Part shown: positions 25,441 to 35,015 of the stretch, piece by piece | How the letters are laid out: each line of letters starts with the position of its first letter | Numbering within the stretch: position 1 is the stretch's first letter | Source of the DNA: Gracilimonas sp017641085 | GTDB lineage: Bacteria; Bacteroidota; Rhodothermia; Balneolales; Balneolaceae | Assembly (NCBI RefSeq): GCF_046115515.1 | Contig: NZ_CP175953.1 | DNA: 64,000 bases | Strand: one strand, 5' to 3' | Notes under the pieces: model-generated | Told to the model about the DNA's origin: nothing | What the model saw: only the letters and a program-made list of their open reading frames with translations | Database searches by the model: none | Translations under genes and position numbers: made by a program

Positions 25441-25521
25441 GCTTTCAGCCGTCAGCTATCAGCCTACAGTTTTAACGAGATCGGTAAACTGTAAGCTGAA
25501 GCCTGATAGCTGACAGCTATT
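25441..25521. repeat. AGCTG-family inverted repeat between permease genes
   Basis: The arm from 25441 (TTCAGCCGTCAGCTATCAGC) and the arm ending at 25521 (CTGATAGCTGACAGCTA) are imperfect complements around a CAGTTTTAAC/GTAAACTG core. On the minus strand TAGCTGTCAGC starts immediately after the TAA stop region of the 27977 permease. Confidence 0.8.
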
Positions 25522-25523
25522 AT

Positions 25524-27977
25524 TTATTCATTTCTTAAACTGTTGACGGGATTGGTTAAGGCTGCTTTTACAGATTGCCAGCTTACGGTTGCAATGGCAA
25601 TGCCGAGCGTGATTAATCCCGATAAAAGGAAAACAGACATTCCTAAATCAGTTCGGTAGGTAAACTGCTGCAGCCATTGTTGCATAACCAGGTATGCAAT
25701 AGGTATGGAAATCATGAAACTGACTAAAATCAGTGCCATAAATTCTTTGGACATAAGGCGAAGGATAGATGCAATATCCGCCCCCAATACTTTCCGGATT
25801 CCAATTTCTTTGGCTCTTTTCTCGGCACTGAATGCAGAAAGTCCGAACAGCCCCAGGCAGGCTATTAAAATGGCCAGCACTGAGAAGGTACTCATCAGGT
25901 TTTGCACCCTGTTTTCAGCACGGTACATCCGGTCGAACTGCTGATCCAGGAATGCATAATTGAACGGTTGTTCAGGAGCTCGGGCGGTCCATTCTGCTTC
26001 CAGAACGGCCAGCACTTCACTGATATTTGCATCAGCAAAACGGAAGGCCACATTGCCCGATGAACGCTGGTTAAACAAACCCAATGGGGACACGTTTTCG
26101 CGCAACGACTCAAAATTGAAGTCCCTGACTACGCCCACAATTTCATAAGACAGCGTTTTGGATTGATCGATTGATCCATCTTCGTGGTTCATTGCAAAGG
26201 TTGAAATACTCTTGCCAACCGGGTCTTGGAGGTCTAATCGCTGAACAGCTGTTTCATTGAGGATTACGGCTTGCTTGTCCATTGCCCGATTCTCAGAAAA
26301 GTTTCTTCCCTCCACGATCTCCATTTTCAGCGTTGGGATGTAGTTTTCATCCACCTCCCATGTTTGCATGCTCACGGTGTTATTCTGTGTGGGTGATTTT
26401 CCCTCCGGCCAATAAGCCAGGTCATTCAAGGAATATCCATCAACGGGAAAGAAACTGGAGATGGTGGCGGATTTAATGAATGAGTTTTTCAACACATCGT
26501 CTCTAAAAGAATCGACTCCGTTGCTGCTTCCGATAGCATAGGCGTCTTCAACGATTACTACCCGGTCTTTCTCAAATCCAATGTTTCTATTCTGAATAAA
26601 TTGCAGCTGGTCGTTGATGACAAGAAGTCCGGCAATAATTACGATGGAAATGGAAAACTGAAATACCACCAATCCCTTTCTGAACAAACCATGGCCTTTG
26701 CGCTCCAGATGGGTGTCTTTAAGTACTTTTACGGGTTGAAATGAAGACAGCATCGCCGCAGGATATGCCCCTGCAAGCAAGCCGGTGATGATGACAATAC
26801 CCAGCATGCCCAGGCTTAAGGGAAGGTTGGTGAAATACTGCGAACTTATGGTTCTCCCGGCTATATCGCTGAAATAGGGCAGGGTAAGTTCAACAAAAAA
26901 CAGGGCGACAATTAAAGCCAGAAAACTGAGCAGAAGGGATTCCATCAAAAATTGGCCGGCCAATGTGGAACGGTCAGATCCCAGGCTTTTTCGAACACCG
27001 ACTTCTTTTGCTCGTTTTGCTGATCGCGCAGTAGAAAGGTTCATGAAGTTGATGCAGGCCAGCAGCAGGATAAAAACGGCCAATCCGGAAAAAATATATA
27101 CATAAGTAATGCTTCCGTTTGCCTTAAACTCTCTGGTGAGGCTGGAATGAAGGTGAATGTCCTCCAAAGCCTGTAATCTGTAATCGGCACGATTTCCGGC
27201 TTCTTCAAATTCTTTCATTGTAATTCCCATAAACTGAAGAAGCTGGGGCTCTATGTATGTTTTCTTGATGTACTCGAAGTTCTGTTCAAAAGCTTCTGGG
27301 GCGGTATTTTCGCTAAGCAGCAGGTAGGTTCTGAAGTTATTACTCAGCCACACATTGTTGTTGGCTTCATCGATTGTTGCCATCGAAATCAAAAAGTTGA
27401 AATGAAAGTGAGAGGTATTCGGCATGGTTTCGTACACGCCGGTAATTTCCATATCAAAATCATCCTGTATGGTAAGGGTCTCGCCCACCACATCGGCGCG
27501 GCCAAAATACTTCCGGGCCATTTCTTCACTAATGGCAACCGTTTGTGGCTGTGTCAAAGCATGATCCGGTTTCCCATAGAGAAAGGGGATGGTGAATACA
27601 TCAAAAACGGAGGAATCGGCAAACACAAAGCCACTTTCACGATAGTTTTTTCCTTCTTTTTTGATCAGGTAAGAACCACGCGGACGGAAACGGGTCATAG
27701 CCTCAACTTCAGGATAAAGCTCCTTAAGGGTAGGTCCCATTGGTGCAGAGGTAGAGGCGAGTTCGATAAAGTTGCCACCGAAATCGATGTGGGAGGTTAC
27801 CCGGTAAATACGATCTGAGTTTGAATGATGTTTATCGTAAGAAAGCTCATGCGTTACGTACAGCAAGATCACAATACAGGTCGCCAAGCCCACAGCCAAT
27901 CCAATGATATTGACCGAGGAATAGACTTTATTTTTGAACAAGTTCCGGAATGCGATTTTGAAGTAGTTTTTTAGCAT
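25524..27977 (-). CDS. ABC transporter permease, duplicated MacB/FtsX type
   Basis: The 817-residue protein has the same eight-helix, two-periplasmic-domain layout as its neighbours. Loop motifs KEVGVRKSLGS (near 320) and KEIGIRKVLGA (near 710) precede the FtsX helices; it ends NPVNSLRNE. It lies between two AGCTG-type repeats. The upstream gap carries a seven-copy 7-bp tandem repeat that could vary in length and so alter spacing to the preceding gene. It belongs to the same putative transcript as the permeases at 30501 and 25425. Substrate unknown. Confidence 0.93.
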   Translation of the reverse strand: MLKNYFKIAFRNLFKNKVYSSVNIIGLAVGLATCIVILLYVTHELSYDKHHSNSDRIYRVTSHIDFGGNFIELASTSAPMGPTLKELYPEVEAMTRFRPRGSYLIKKEGKNYRESGFVFADSSVFDVFTIPFLYGKPDHALTQPQTVAISEEMARKYFGRADVVGETLTIQDDFDMEITGVYETMPNTSHFHFNFLISMATIDEANNNVWLSNNFRTYLLLSENTAPEAFEQNFEYIKKTYIEPQLLQFMGITMKEFEEAGNRADYRLQALEDIHLHSSLTREFKANGSITYVYIFSGLAVFILLLACINFMNLSTARSAKRAKEVGVRKSLGSDRSTLAGQFLMESLLLSFLALIVALFFVELTLPYFSDIAGRTISSQYFTNLPLSLGMLGIVIITGLLAGAYPAAMLSSFQPVKVLKDTHLERKGHGLFRKGLVVFQFSISIVIIAGLLVINDQLQFIQNRNIGFEKDRVVIVEDAYAIGSSNGVDSFRDDVLKNSFIKSATISSFFPVDGYSLNDLAYWPEGKSPTQNNTVSMQTWEVDENYIPTLKMEIVEGRNFSENRAMDKQAVILNETAVQRLDLQDPVGKSISTFAMNHEDGSIDQSKTLSYEIVGVVRDFNFESLRENVSPLGLFNQRSSGNVAFRFADANISEVLAVLEAEWTARAPEQPFNYAFLDQQFDRMYRAENRVQNLMSTFSVLAILIACLGLFGLSAFSAEKRAKEIGIRKVLGADIASILRLMSKEFMALILVSFMISIPIAYLVMQQWLQQFTYRTDLGMSVFLLSGLITLGIAIATVSWQSVKAALTNPVNSLRNE

Positions 27978-27993
27978 GGTATTTAATTTTGAG

Positions 27994-28113
27994 CTTTCAG
28001 CCGTCAGCCGTCAGCCGTCAGCCGTCAGCCGTCAGCCGTCAGCCGTCAGCTATCAGCTTTAAGTTTTATCGAGATTGATAAACTGTAAGCTGATGTCTGA
28101 TAGCTGACAGCTA
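27994..28113. repeat. AGCTG-family inverted repeat carrying a 7-bp tandem array
   Basis: Seven exact copies of CCGTCAG occupy 28001-28049 within the left arm of an inverted repeat whose right arm (CTGATGTCTGATAGCTGACAG) ends near 28112. Other copies of this repeat family have one CCGTCAG unit at the same place, so the array is an expansion. Confidence 0.9.
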
Positions 28114-28116
28114 TTT

Positions 28117-30501
28117 TCATTCACTTCTTAAACTTTTTACAGGGTTTGCAAGTGCTGCTTTTATTGTTTGATATGAAATAGTGCTTATGGCGATTACAAG
28201 AGAAACGAAACCGGCCAGCAGGAACACCCACCACGGGATAGGGACACGGTAGGCAAATTCCTGCAGCCAGTTTTGAATTGCGAAATAACATATGGGAATG
28301 CTTATCAGGAAAGCGATCCCGACCAGGAGTGAGAATTCCGAAGAAAGCAACCAAGTAATTTGTGAGGCCTTCGCTCCAAGTATTTTTCGCACTCCGATTT
28401 CTTTACTACGGCGCTGAATCATATAGGTGATTAGCCCATATAAGCCCATGCAGGCGACTATAATGGTTAAAATGGTAAAGACAGTTAGCAGCTTTAGAAA
28501 GCGCTGATCGGCCTGGTATAATTGATTGAGATGCTCATCAAGGAAAACGAAGCTAAAGGGGAAATCCGGGACCACGCTTTTCCAGCTTTCCTGTAAGGAG
28601 GCAACAGCTTGAGAAAGGTTGCCGGGTTGTAACCGGACAAATACTTTTTCCATGTTGGTTGGTGGAATGTACATGACCAGCGGCTGTATTTGACGGTGTA
28701 AGGAAGCAAAGTGGAAATCTTCAGCAACACCAATCACGTATCCGTCCATAATGTCGCTAACTCTGAGTTCTTTGCCAATGGGATTTCCCCAACCCAGTGC
28801 TTTAGCAGCCGATTGGTTGATGACGATACCGTCAGCAGAGTCGGTGGCAAAAGAAGGGTCGAACGAACGTCCCTCGGCCATTTTGATATCCATCGTTTCG
28901 AAATAATCGAAATGCACACCGTAGATATTCATGGGATAACCTTCAGGGTCATCCCCTGGAGAGAAAACAGGAACAGTTCCGTTTCTTCCATCCAGTAAGC
29001 CGGCTCCTAAACTGGCATTTATAACATGGCGGTTTTGCTGTAATTCATTTTTAATGGTTGGAAATCTGCGGGTCAGCTCCTCGCCATTCATATGTAAAAC
29101 AACAACCTGCTCTTCATTAAACCCCAGGTCTTTTGATTGAATGAATTGAATTTGGTTTCGGATGATTAAACTTCCCGCAATTAGTACAATGGCGATTACA
29201 AACTGACCTACAACCAATATCTTTCGGATGGAGAACACCGAACTTCCGGTTTCTATCGAGCCCTTTAAAGCTTTTGAGGGGCGGAAGTTTGAAATCATGA
29301 AAGAGGGATAGAATCCTGCCAGTACTCCGACAATTACCGAAAGCGCTAAAAGGGTCGGAACCAGGTAAAGGTAGCTTCCAGCTTCCAGACTCAATTCCAT
29401 ATCTAATAACGAAGAGGCGGCTTGTAACACCGGTTCAAGAAAAAGAAGGGCTATGCAGATACTTAATAGCGTCAACAGAACCGATTCAAAAATAAATTGC
29501 CCCATCAGGGACGTGCGCTTAGCACCTAAAGTTTTGCGTACGCCCACTTCTTTACCTCTTCGGATAGCCTGAGCGGTTGAAAGGTTCATATAATTAAAAC
29601 AGGCGATTATCAGTAGAAAGAGGGCGATGGCCGACAGCCCGAAAATATAGGCCCGGTTACCAACCCGCATATCTTCAGAAGCATTTCTGAGGTTTGAGGC
29701 AAGGTAGATTTCATCCAGGGGCTGCAGGTGTAAAATCCGGTTCTCACCAATATCTTCTCCCATGTTGGTGACCAAAAAATCGTCAAAATGGGCAGCTACT
29801 TGCTCAGGGTCAGCCTGTTGCGATAATTTCACGTAGGTGTAGAACGAAACCCATCCCCAGCTGTCAAGAGTAACAGGATAACCACGGGGGACTTCAAAAG
29901 TGTCGAAGGAGATGATGAAATCGAAATTGAGGTGGGTATTAGAGGGAATTTCTTCAAATACTCCTGTAACTGTTAGCGAGATTTGATTGTCCAAAAGCAA
30001 AGTCTTGCCCATCGGGTCTTCATCTCCAAAATACTTTTGGGCCATTGGAGCGGTAATCACTACGGAATTAATGTCTTTTAGTGCCTTGGCTGGATTGCCT
30101 TGAGAAAGAGAAAAATCGAATATGCTTAACAAGGTAGAGTCGGCATAGGCTACATTGTATTCATAAAACTGACGGTTTTTGTAGCTGAGAATGTTGGAGT
30201 CAGGGAATCGCAACCGCACGGCTTGTTCAATCTCCGGAAAACTCTCAACTAAAGCAGGACCCATAGGAGGCGAAGTAGTAGCAAAATGCCGGGCACCGGG
30301 ACGGTTTATTTCCTGGAATGTAAGCCGATAAATCTGATCCGCATTGGTATGGAAATTATCTACACTCAGCTCAGCACGGACAAACAAAAAAATTACTATG
30401 CAGCAAAGAAGAGCCACACTCAGCCCGAAAATGTTGATGATCGAATTTTCTTTATTTCTGTAGAAATTCCGAAAGGCTATTTTAAAGTAATTCTTCAGCA
30501 T
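28117..30501 (-). CDS. ABC transporter permease, duplicated MacB/FtsX type, sigma-54 controlled
   Basis: The 794-residue protein has the standard family layout with loop motifs KEVGVRKTLGA and KEIGVRKILGA and C-terminus NPVKSLRSE. It is first gene of a run of three permeases plus an ATPase. Upstream are, in order, a 16-bp-arm hairpin in the leader, a sigma-54 promoter at 30596-30611 and a dyad pair at 30665-30701. The whole run is therefore probably switched on by the NtrC-type regulator encoded at 44667. The ATG at 30501 gives the family N-terminus MLKNYFKIAFRN. Confidence 0.93.
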   Translation of the reverse strand: MLKNYFKIAFRNFYRNKENSIINIFGLSVALLCCIVIFLFVRAELSVDNFHTNADQIYRLTFQEINRPGARHFATTSPPMGPALVESFPEIEQAVRLRFPDSNILSYKNRQFYEYNVAYADSTLLSIFDFSLSQGNPAKALKDINSVVITAPMAQKYFGDEDPMGKTLLLDNQISLTVTGVFEEIPSNTHLNFDFIISFDTFEVPRGYPVTLDSWGWVSFYTYVKLSQQADPEQVAAHFDDFLVTNMGEDIGENRILHLQPLDEIYLASNLRNASEDMRVGNRAYIFGLSAIALFLLIIACFNYMNLSTAQAIRRGKEVGVRKTLGAKRTSLMGQFIFESVLLTLLSICIALLFLEPVLQAASSLLDMELSLEAGSYLYLVPTLLALSVIVGVLAGFYPSFMISNFRPSKALKGSIETGSSVFSIRKILVVGQFVIAIVLIAGSLIIRNQIQFIQSKDLGFNEEQVVVLHMNGEELTRRFPTIKNELQQNRHVINASLGAGLLDGRNGTVPVFSPGDDPEGYPMNIYGVHFDYFETMDIKMAEGRSFDPSFATDSADGIVINQSAAKALGWGNPIGKELRVSDIMDGYVIGVAEDFHFASLHRQIQPLVMYIPPTNMEKVFVRLQPGNLSQAVASLQESWKSVVPDFPFSFVFLDEHLNQLYQADQRFLKLLTVFTILTIIVACMGLYGLITYMIQRRSKEIGVRKILGAKASQITWLLSSEFSLLVGIAFLISIPICYFAIQNWLQEFAYRVPIPWWVFLLAGFVSLVIAISTISYQTIKAALANPVKSLRSE

Positions 30502-30524
30502 GGTATAAAGTTTCTATGTGTGAA

Positions 30525-30570
30525 CGTATTTAAGTGTTTATGCACGTTCGCACCTAAACACTTAAACACG
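30525..30570. repeat. Leader hairpin upstream of the 30501 permease
   Basis: CGTATTTAAGTGTTTA (30525-30540) pairs with TAAACACTTAAACACG (30555-30570) at 15 of 16 positions around a 14-base loop. It lies between the predicted sigma-54 start site (about 30585) and the ATG, so it would be in the mRNA leader. Confidence 0.75.
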
Positions 30571-30595
30571 TCTACAACTAATTATACACTGGGTA

Positions 30596-30611
30596 ATCAA
30601 CTATCATACCA
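30596..30611 (-). promoter_or_regulatory. Sigma-54 promoter B (permease-permease-permease-ATPase unit)
   Basis: The minus strand reads TGGTAT-GATAG-TTGAT. The GG of the -24 box is kept, and the -12 box is TTGA instead of TTGC as in the other sites here. The dyad pair begins exactly 54 bp upstream. Confidence 0.7.
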
Positions 30612-30664
30612 AACCGGGAAAAGATCTTTAAAACAGCGTTAAGGGCATTTTTGAGGGTAATACC

Positions 30665-30701
30665 TGTTCACTTTCAAACACCGGGTGTGCGATTATGGAC
30701 A
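30665..30701. promoter_or_regulatory. Activator-binding dyad pair B
   Basis: TGTTCACTTTCAAACA (30665-30680) and TGTGCGATTATGGACA (30686-30701) are separated by exactly 5 bp. The second site is identical to site A2 except for its last base. Confidence 0.75.
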
Positions 30702-30711
30702 GTGAGGTTAG

Positions 30712-30790
30712 CCGGCAGCTATCAGACTTCAGCTTTCAGTTTATTCTCTATGGATTTAAACTGAAAGCTGATAGCTGTCTGCTGAGAGCT
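30712..30790. repeat. AGCTG-family inverted repeat after the 33141 permease
   Basis: GCAGCTATCAGACTTCAGC and GCTGATAGCTGTCTGCTGAG form imperfect arms around a TTTATTCTCTATGGATTTAAA centre. On the minus strand the TAA stop of the 33141 permease runs directly into the element (TAAGCTCTCAGC). Confidence 0.8.
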
Positions 30791-33141
30791 TACTCACTCT
30801 TCAAGCTCTGTACCGGATTTACCAGGGCTGCTTTTATGGATTGCCAGCTTACCGTCAGCCAGGCAATTATCACTGCCAGGAAACCGGAGGCGGCAAATAT
30901 CCACCAGTTCAAGCCCGGGTTGTAGGCGAAATCGGAGAGCCATTTGTCCATCATCCACCACGAAACCGGTATAGCAATGGCAATGGCAATCAGCACCAGC
31001 TTGGTGAAGTCTTTGGTGAGATGGAGCACCAGGTTTTGAACTGAAGCTCCCAGCACTTTTCGCACCCCAATTTCTTTGGCACGCTGTTCGGCTGTGAATG
31101 CTGAAAGGCCGAAAAGTCCCAGGCAGGAGATGATAATGGCAAAGATGGAGAAATATTTGGCCAGGTCGCCAATTCGTTGTTCTCCACGGTATAAGGCCGC
31201 ATATTGCTCATCCATAAATTCATAAGCAAAAGGATAAGTGGGGTTGAATTCTTTGTATTTGTCTTCGATCTGCGCCAGTGTCTCGCGAATGTTATCCGAT
31301 TCAACTCTTACGTAAGCTGCCCAGCCAAAGTCGGTAAGCCGGAAGAAAAGAGGTTCGACTTCATACCGCAGGTTCTGGAAATGAAAGTCCTTAACAAGTC
31401 CGATGATCTCGGTGTCTTCTTCCCAGAGCTGAATTACCTGTCCGACAGGATTTTCCATGTCCATTACCTTGGCTGCTGTTTCATTAATCACAATTCGGGC
31501 CGTATCGGCACCAAATTCTTCAGAATGAGAACGTCCGGCAAGAAGCTCAAAACCCATGGTTTCAATGAGTCCGTAATCTGCACTTACATTCTCGAATAAA
31601 ATATGAGTATCGGGTAATTTACCGGGCCATTCCAAACCGGATGTATTGGAATTTCTACCCATAAACGAAGAGCTGGACCGGGATGCATTAACGACGCCCG
31701 GAATATCCTTTACCTGGGCTTTAAAGGTGTCCCAATTATCATAGACGTCACCCTCAACAGGGAAGGTGATGAGGTTCTCCTTCTTATACCCGAGGTTTTT
31801 GGTCTGGGTAAACTGAATTTGCTGGTACACCACAATGGTAGAAATAATCAGGATTACAGATAATGAGAACTGGAATACCACCAGGCCTTTCCGGGCAAAA
31901 GCTTCGCTGCCTGAAATTTTCAGGTTTCCTTTCAGGGTTTTAACAGCTTCGAAAGAGGAGAGATAAAAGGCCGGATAGCTACCCGCCACAAACCCAGTTA
32001 CCAATGCGGTTCCAAGAAATATGAGCAGCAACATCGGATCTGAATAGGAAACATCGATGGCCTTGTCCGTCAGGTCGTTAAATACCGGTAAGCTCAATTC
32101 AACAAGAAAGACAGAAACCAGCAGGGAGAAAAAAGTGATGATCATGGATTCACCAATAAACTGCCCGATGAGAGAACTCTGACTGGCCCCGATTGATTTT
32201 CGAATTCCTACTTCTTTGGCTCTTTTAGTGGCTTTGGCTGTACTCAGGTTCATGAAGTTGATGCAGGCAATCAGCAATATGAAAATGGCAACGATGGTAA
32301 ATAACCTCACGTAATCGATTCTTCCACCTGTTTGTACACCGTCTTCAAATTGCCCGTACAGGTAAAGATCGGCAAAGGGGAAAACAAAGAGATCCACATT
32401 CGAGTCGTCATCATCTTTTTGTTTTATGAAGTCCTTTATTTTTGAATTCAAAGCGGCAATATCAACACCCGGGTATAGCTTGGCAATGGTTCTTGGGCCG
32501 TTGTTTCCCCACCGGGTTGCCCATTCATTATTTTGCAGCCAATCCTCAAAGGGAAGCACGTAATCAAATTGGAAAGAGGAGTTTTCGGGAAGTTTTTCAA
32601 ATACGCCGGTGATAGTATGAACCTCTGTCCCGTTAATGGTAATAGATTCACCTATCGGATTTTGTGTATTGAAATATTTCTCTGCCAGCTCTTTGGAAAT
32701 AGCCACACTTTTGGGGCTGTTGATGAGCTCGTCCCGGTTTCCATGCAATATGTTGACATCCAGAATATAGAAGAAGTCAGGCCGGGCATATAACCCATTT
32801 TCCTTGAGCGACTTATCATCTTTGGTAAACAGGTATTCTATATTCCAGGTATAAGTGGCGACGTATTCAAACTCGGGCACTTCCTCTTTTAAAGCAGGAG
32901 CTAAAATTCCCGGGGTAGAATGGGTTGTCATGATATCGCCGGAATACGACTGATGCTCCATCACTTGGTACATACGATCTGCATCGATGTGAAAGCGATC
33001 GTAATTCAACTCATTAAGTACCCAAAGCAGAATCAGGATACTGCAGGCCATCCCAATGGATAACCCGATGACATTTATGAGAAAAGAACTTTTATGACGT
33101 TTGAAACTCCGAAAAGCAGTTTTTAAATAATTTTTGAACAT
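30790..33141 (-). CDS. ABC transporter permease, duplicated MacB/FtsX type
   Basis: The 783-residue protein is the shortest of the seven permeases but has both halves intact: helix 1 at about 20-42, periplasmic domain, loop motif KEVGIRKSIGA, three helices, second periplasmic domain, loop motif KEIGVRKVLGA and C-terminus NPVQSLKSE. It is the first permease of this block, and I found no sigma-54 site or dyad pair upstream. It may therefore have a housekeeping promoter. The dyad pair B lies just beyond its stop and points to the next gene. Divergent from the amidase gene. Confidence 0.93.
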   Translation of the reverse strand: MFKNYLKTAFRSFKRHKSSFLINVIGLSIGMACSILILLWVLNELNYDRFHIDADRMYQVMEHQSYSGDIMTTHSTPGILAPALKEEVPEFEYVATYTWNIEYLFTKDDKSLKENGLYARPDFFYILDVNILHGNRDELINSPKSVAISKELAEKYFNTQNPIGESITINGTEVHTITGVFEKLPENSSFQFDYVLPFEDWLQNNEWATRWGNNGPRTIAKLYPGVDIAALNSKIKDFIKQKDDDDSNVDLFVFPFADLYLYGQFEDGVQTGGRIDYVRLFTIVAIFILLIACINFMNLSTAKATKRAKEVGIRKSIGASQSSLIGQFIGESMIITFFSLLVSVFLVELSLPVFNDLTDKAIDVSYSDPMLLLIFLGTALVTGFVAGSYPAFYLSSFEAVKTLKGNLKISGSEAFARKGLVVFQFSLSVILIISTIVVYQQIQFTQTKNLGYKKENLITFPVEGDVYDNWDTFKAQVKDIPGVVNASRSSSSFMGRNSNTSGLEWPGKLPDTHILFENVSADYGLIETMGFELLAGRSHSEEFGADTARIVINETAAKVMDMENPVGQVIQLWEEDTEIIGLVKDFHFQNLRYEVEPLFFRLTDFGWAAYVRVESDNIRETLAQIEDKYKEFNPTYPFAYEFMDEQYAALYRGEQRIGDLAKYFSIFAIIISCLGLFGLSAFTAEQRAKEIGVRKVLGASVQNLVLHLTKDFTKLVLIAIAIAIPVSWWMMDKWLSDFAYNPGLNWWIFAASGFLAVIIAWLTVSWQSIKAALVNPVQSLKSE

Positions 33142-33201
33142 GGCCAGACCCGATTTCTTGATTACGGATGTTACACGGTAAAAATCAGAAGTCGTTACAT
33201 G

Positions 33202-33258
33202 TAAGTGAGAACTTTCTTCAAATAATTATGCTCCTGCAGAGGAGTTATTTCTCACTTA
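33202..33258. repeat. Inverted repeat in the permease-amidase divergent region
   Basis: TAAGTGAGAA (33202-33211) and TTCTCACTTA (33249-33258) are perfect complements, with a second inner dyad (CTCCTGCAGAGGAG). The surrounding 289-bp gap shows no sigma-54 site or dyad pair of the kind found elsewhere. Confidence 0.6.
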
Positions 33259-33430
33259 AGGTTAAAAAGTGAGTTGGTTGACTCTTATAAAAATGGAGTA
33301 AAAGTTTGGTGATATATGTATGGTTTAGCAGGTTCTTGAATTGTAAAATTATATAGCGGAAGCAATTAAGTGAATGTAGAAATTCAATTCTTGAGTAATT
33401 TCTATTTCACAACTCAAGCCGTGGATAAAT

Positions 33431-35002
33431 TTGAAGACAGCATCAATTCATTGGGTTATAATTTTCGTTACTGCAGTTTTAACTTCCTGTCAGCCCATTC
33501 TATATAAAAATCAGGAAGGTAAAAGCTCATCATCAGTCTCCAAAGAATTCAACGTTGATGAAGCAACCATTAAGAATGTTCATCAGGCTTTCAGAGAAAA
33601 TACCCTTACTGCCGAAAGGCTGGTTCAAATATATCTGGAACGCATACAAAAATACGATCAGCCGTTCGGGTTAAATGCCATCACCTCCATTAACCAGAGG
33701 GCTCTTCAGGATGCTCGTGTTTTGGATGAGGAGTTTAGAAATACCGGGGAGCTGCGACCATTGCATGGTATTCCCGTTATTGTGAAGGAGAATATCAGCA
33801 CGGCAGGACTTCAGACCACAGCCGGTTCGCTTGCAATGCAGGGATTTATGCCTAAAGAGGATGCCTACATTATTAAGAAATTAAAGGAGGCTGGAGCCAT
33901 CGTTTTGGCTAAGTCTAATATGGCAGAATGGGGTATCAGCGCCAATATTACAGTAAGTTCGGTAGCTGGTGAAACGCTGAATCCCTACAATCTTGCATAT
34001 ACAACAGCGGGCTCAAGCGGAGGCCCAGCCGCAGCAATTGCTGCCAATTTTGGGATCATTGGAATAGGAACAGATACGGGTGGTTCTATCCGGGGTCCGG
34101 CTTCCCATAATGCTGTTGTAGGTGTAAGACCATCAATGGCGTTGACGAGCAGAAAGGGAATTATACCGCTTAATTTAAGGAATGATGTACCCGGTCCTAT
34201 GACCAGAACAGCAGAAGACGCAGCTCGGGTACTTGAGGTAATAAATGGATATGATCCGGAAGACCCGCTAACCGAATATGGAAAAGAAAAATTGCCGGAT
34301 AGTTATACTGAGTTTTTACAAAAAGATGCTTTAAAAGGAATTCGAATAGGTGTTTTTAGAAAGCTCAGTAATTATGCCAGTCCTCAGATAGATACTTTAT
34401 TTCAACAAGCTATTTATGAGCTGGAGAAACTGGGTGCAATTATTATTGATCCTTTCGAGGTCCCCGGCTTTGATTCTCTGCGCCACAATCAATGGTGTGC
34501 GGTATTTCAGGAAGATTTGAATGAGTTTTTGGGTAGCCTTGGTGATGAAGTTCCGGTTAATAACTTACAAGAGGTTATAGCTTCGGGTAAATATTCGAAA
34601 TACATAGAGAATGATCTGATTAATTATCAAAAATACATGAAAGTACAAGGAGAGACGGTTTGTGGCGGTCCTTTTTCGGATACTAAAAGAATTGCATTCA
34701 GGAATGCTATTGAACAGGCTATGAACCACCAACGGGTAGATGTATTAATCTACCCATCCTGGAATCGAGCGCCCATTAAAGCGGGAACGGTATATGCTAT
34801 TACGGGAGATAATAACCACATTATAGCTCCACATACGGGGCAACCGGCAGTGACGGTTCCTATGGGATTTCTGCCTGAGAACCTGCCGGCAGGGATACAG
34901 TTTTTAGGTCGTATTTTTGACGACCATAAAATTCTGAGTTACGCATACGCCTATGAGAGAGCAACTCAGCATCGAAGAAAGCCCAAAATGTTCTCGAAGT
35001 AA
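33431..35002 (+). CDS. Amidase signature family lipoprotein
   Basis: The 523-residue enzyme has a lipoprotein signal (lipobox LTSC, Cys20) and the amidase-signature catalytic triad: Lys119 in IPVIVKEN, Ser195 in TTAGSSGGPAAA and Ser219 in DTGGSIRGPAS. Such enzymes hydrolyse amide bonds; the membrane-anchored location suggests a periplasmic or surface substrate rather than the tRNA-dependent GatA role. The start is TTG, as no better codon precedes the signal peptide in frame. It stands alone, divergent from a permease and convergent with the GH10-like gene. Confidence 0.93.
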   Translation: MKTASIHWVIIFVTAVLTSCQPILYKNQEGKSSSSVSKEFNVDEATIKNVHQAFRENTLTAERLVQIYLERIQKYDQPFGLNAITSINQRALQDARVLDEEFRNTGELRPLHGIPVIVKENISTAGLQTTAGSLAMQGFMPKEDAYIIKKLKEAGAIVLAKSNMAEWGISANITVSSVAGETLNPYNLAYTTAGSSGGPAAAIAANFGIIGIGTDTGGSIRGPASHNAVVGVRPSMALTSRKGIIPLNLRNDVPGPMTRTAEDAARVLEVINGYDPEDPLTEYGKEKLPDSYTEFLQKDALKGIRIGVFRKLSNYASPQIDTLFQQAIYELEKLGAIIIDPFEVPGFDSLRHNQWCAVFQEDLNEFLGSLGDEVPVNNLQEVIASGKYSKYIENDLINYQKYMKVQGETVCGGPFSDTKRIAFRNAIEQAMNHQRVDVLIYPSWNRAPIKAGTVYAITGDNNHIIAPHTGQPAVTVPMGFLPENLPAGIQFLGRIFDDHKILSYAYAYERATQHRRKPKMFSK

Positions 35003-35015
35003 ATAAAGCTTATTG

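Noticed and set aside
28001..28049. CRISPR-like array
   Set aside because: The 7-bp units are directly adjacent with no spacers and no cas genes are present. It is a simple tandem repeat.
33142..33430. A fifth sigma-54 promoter and dyad pair for the 33141 permease
   Set aside because: No TGGYAY-N5-TTGNW sequence or YGTKC-N6-nnACR pair was found on the relevant strand; only an unrelated inverted repeat is present.
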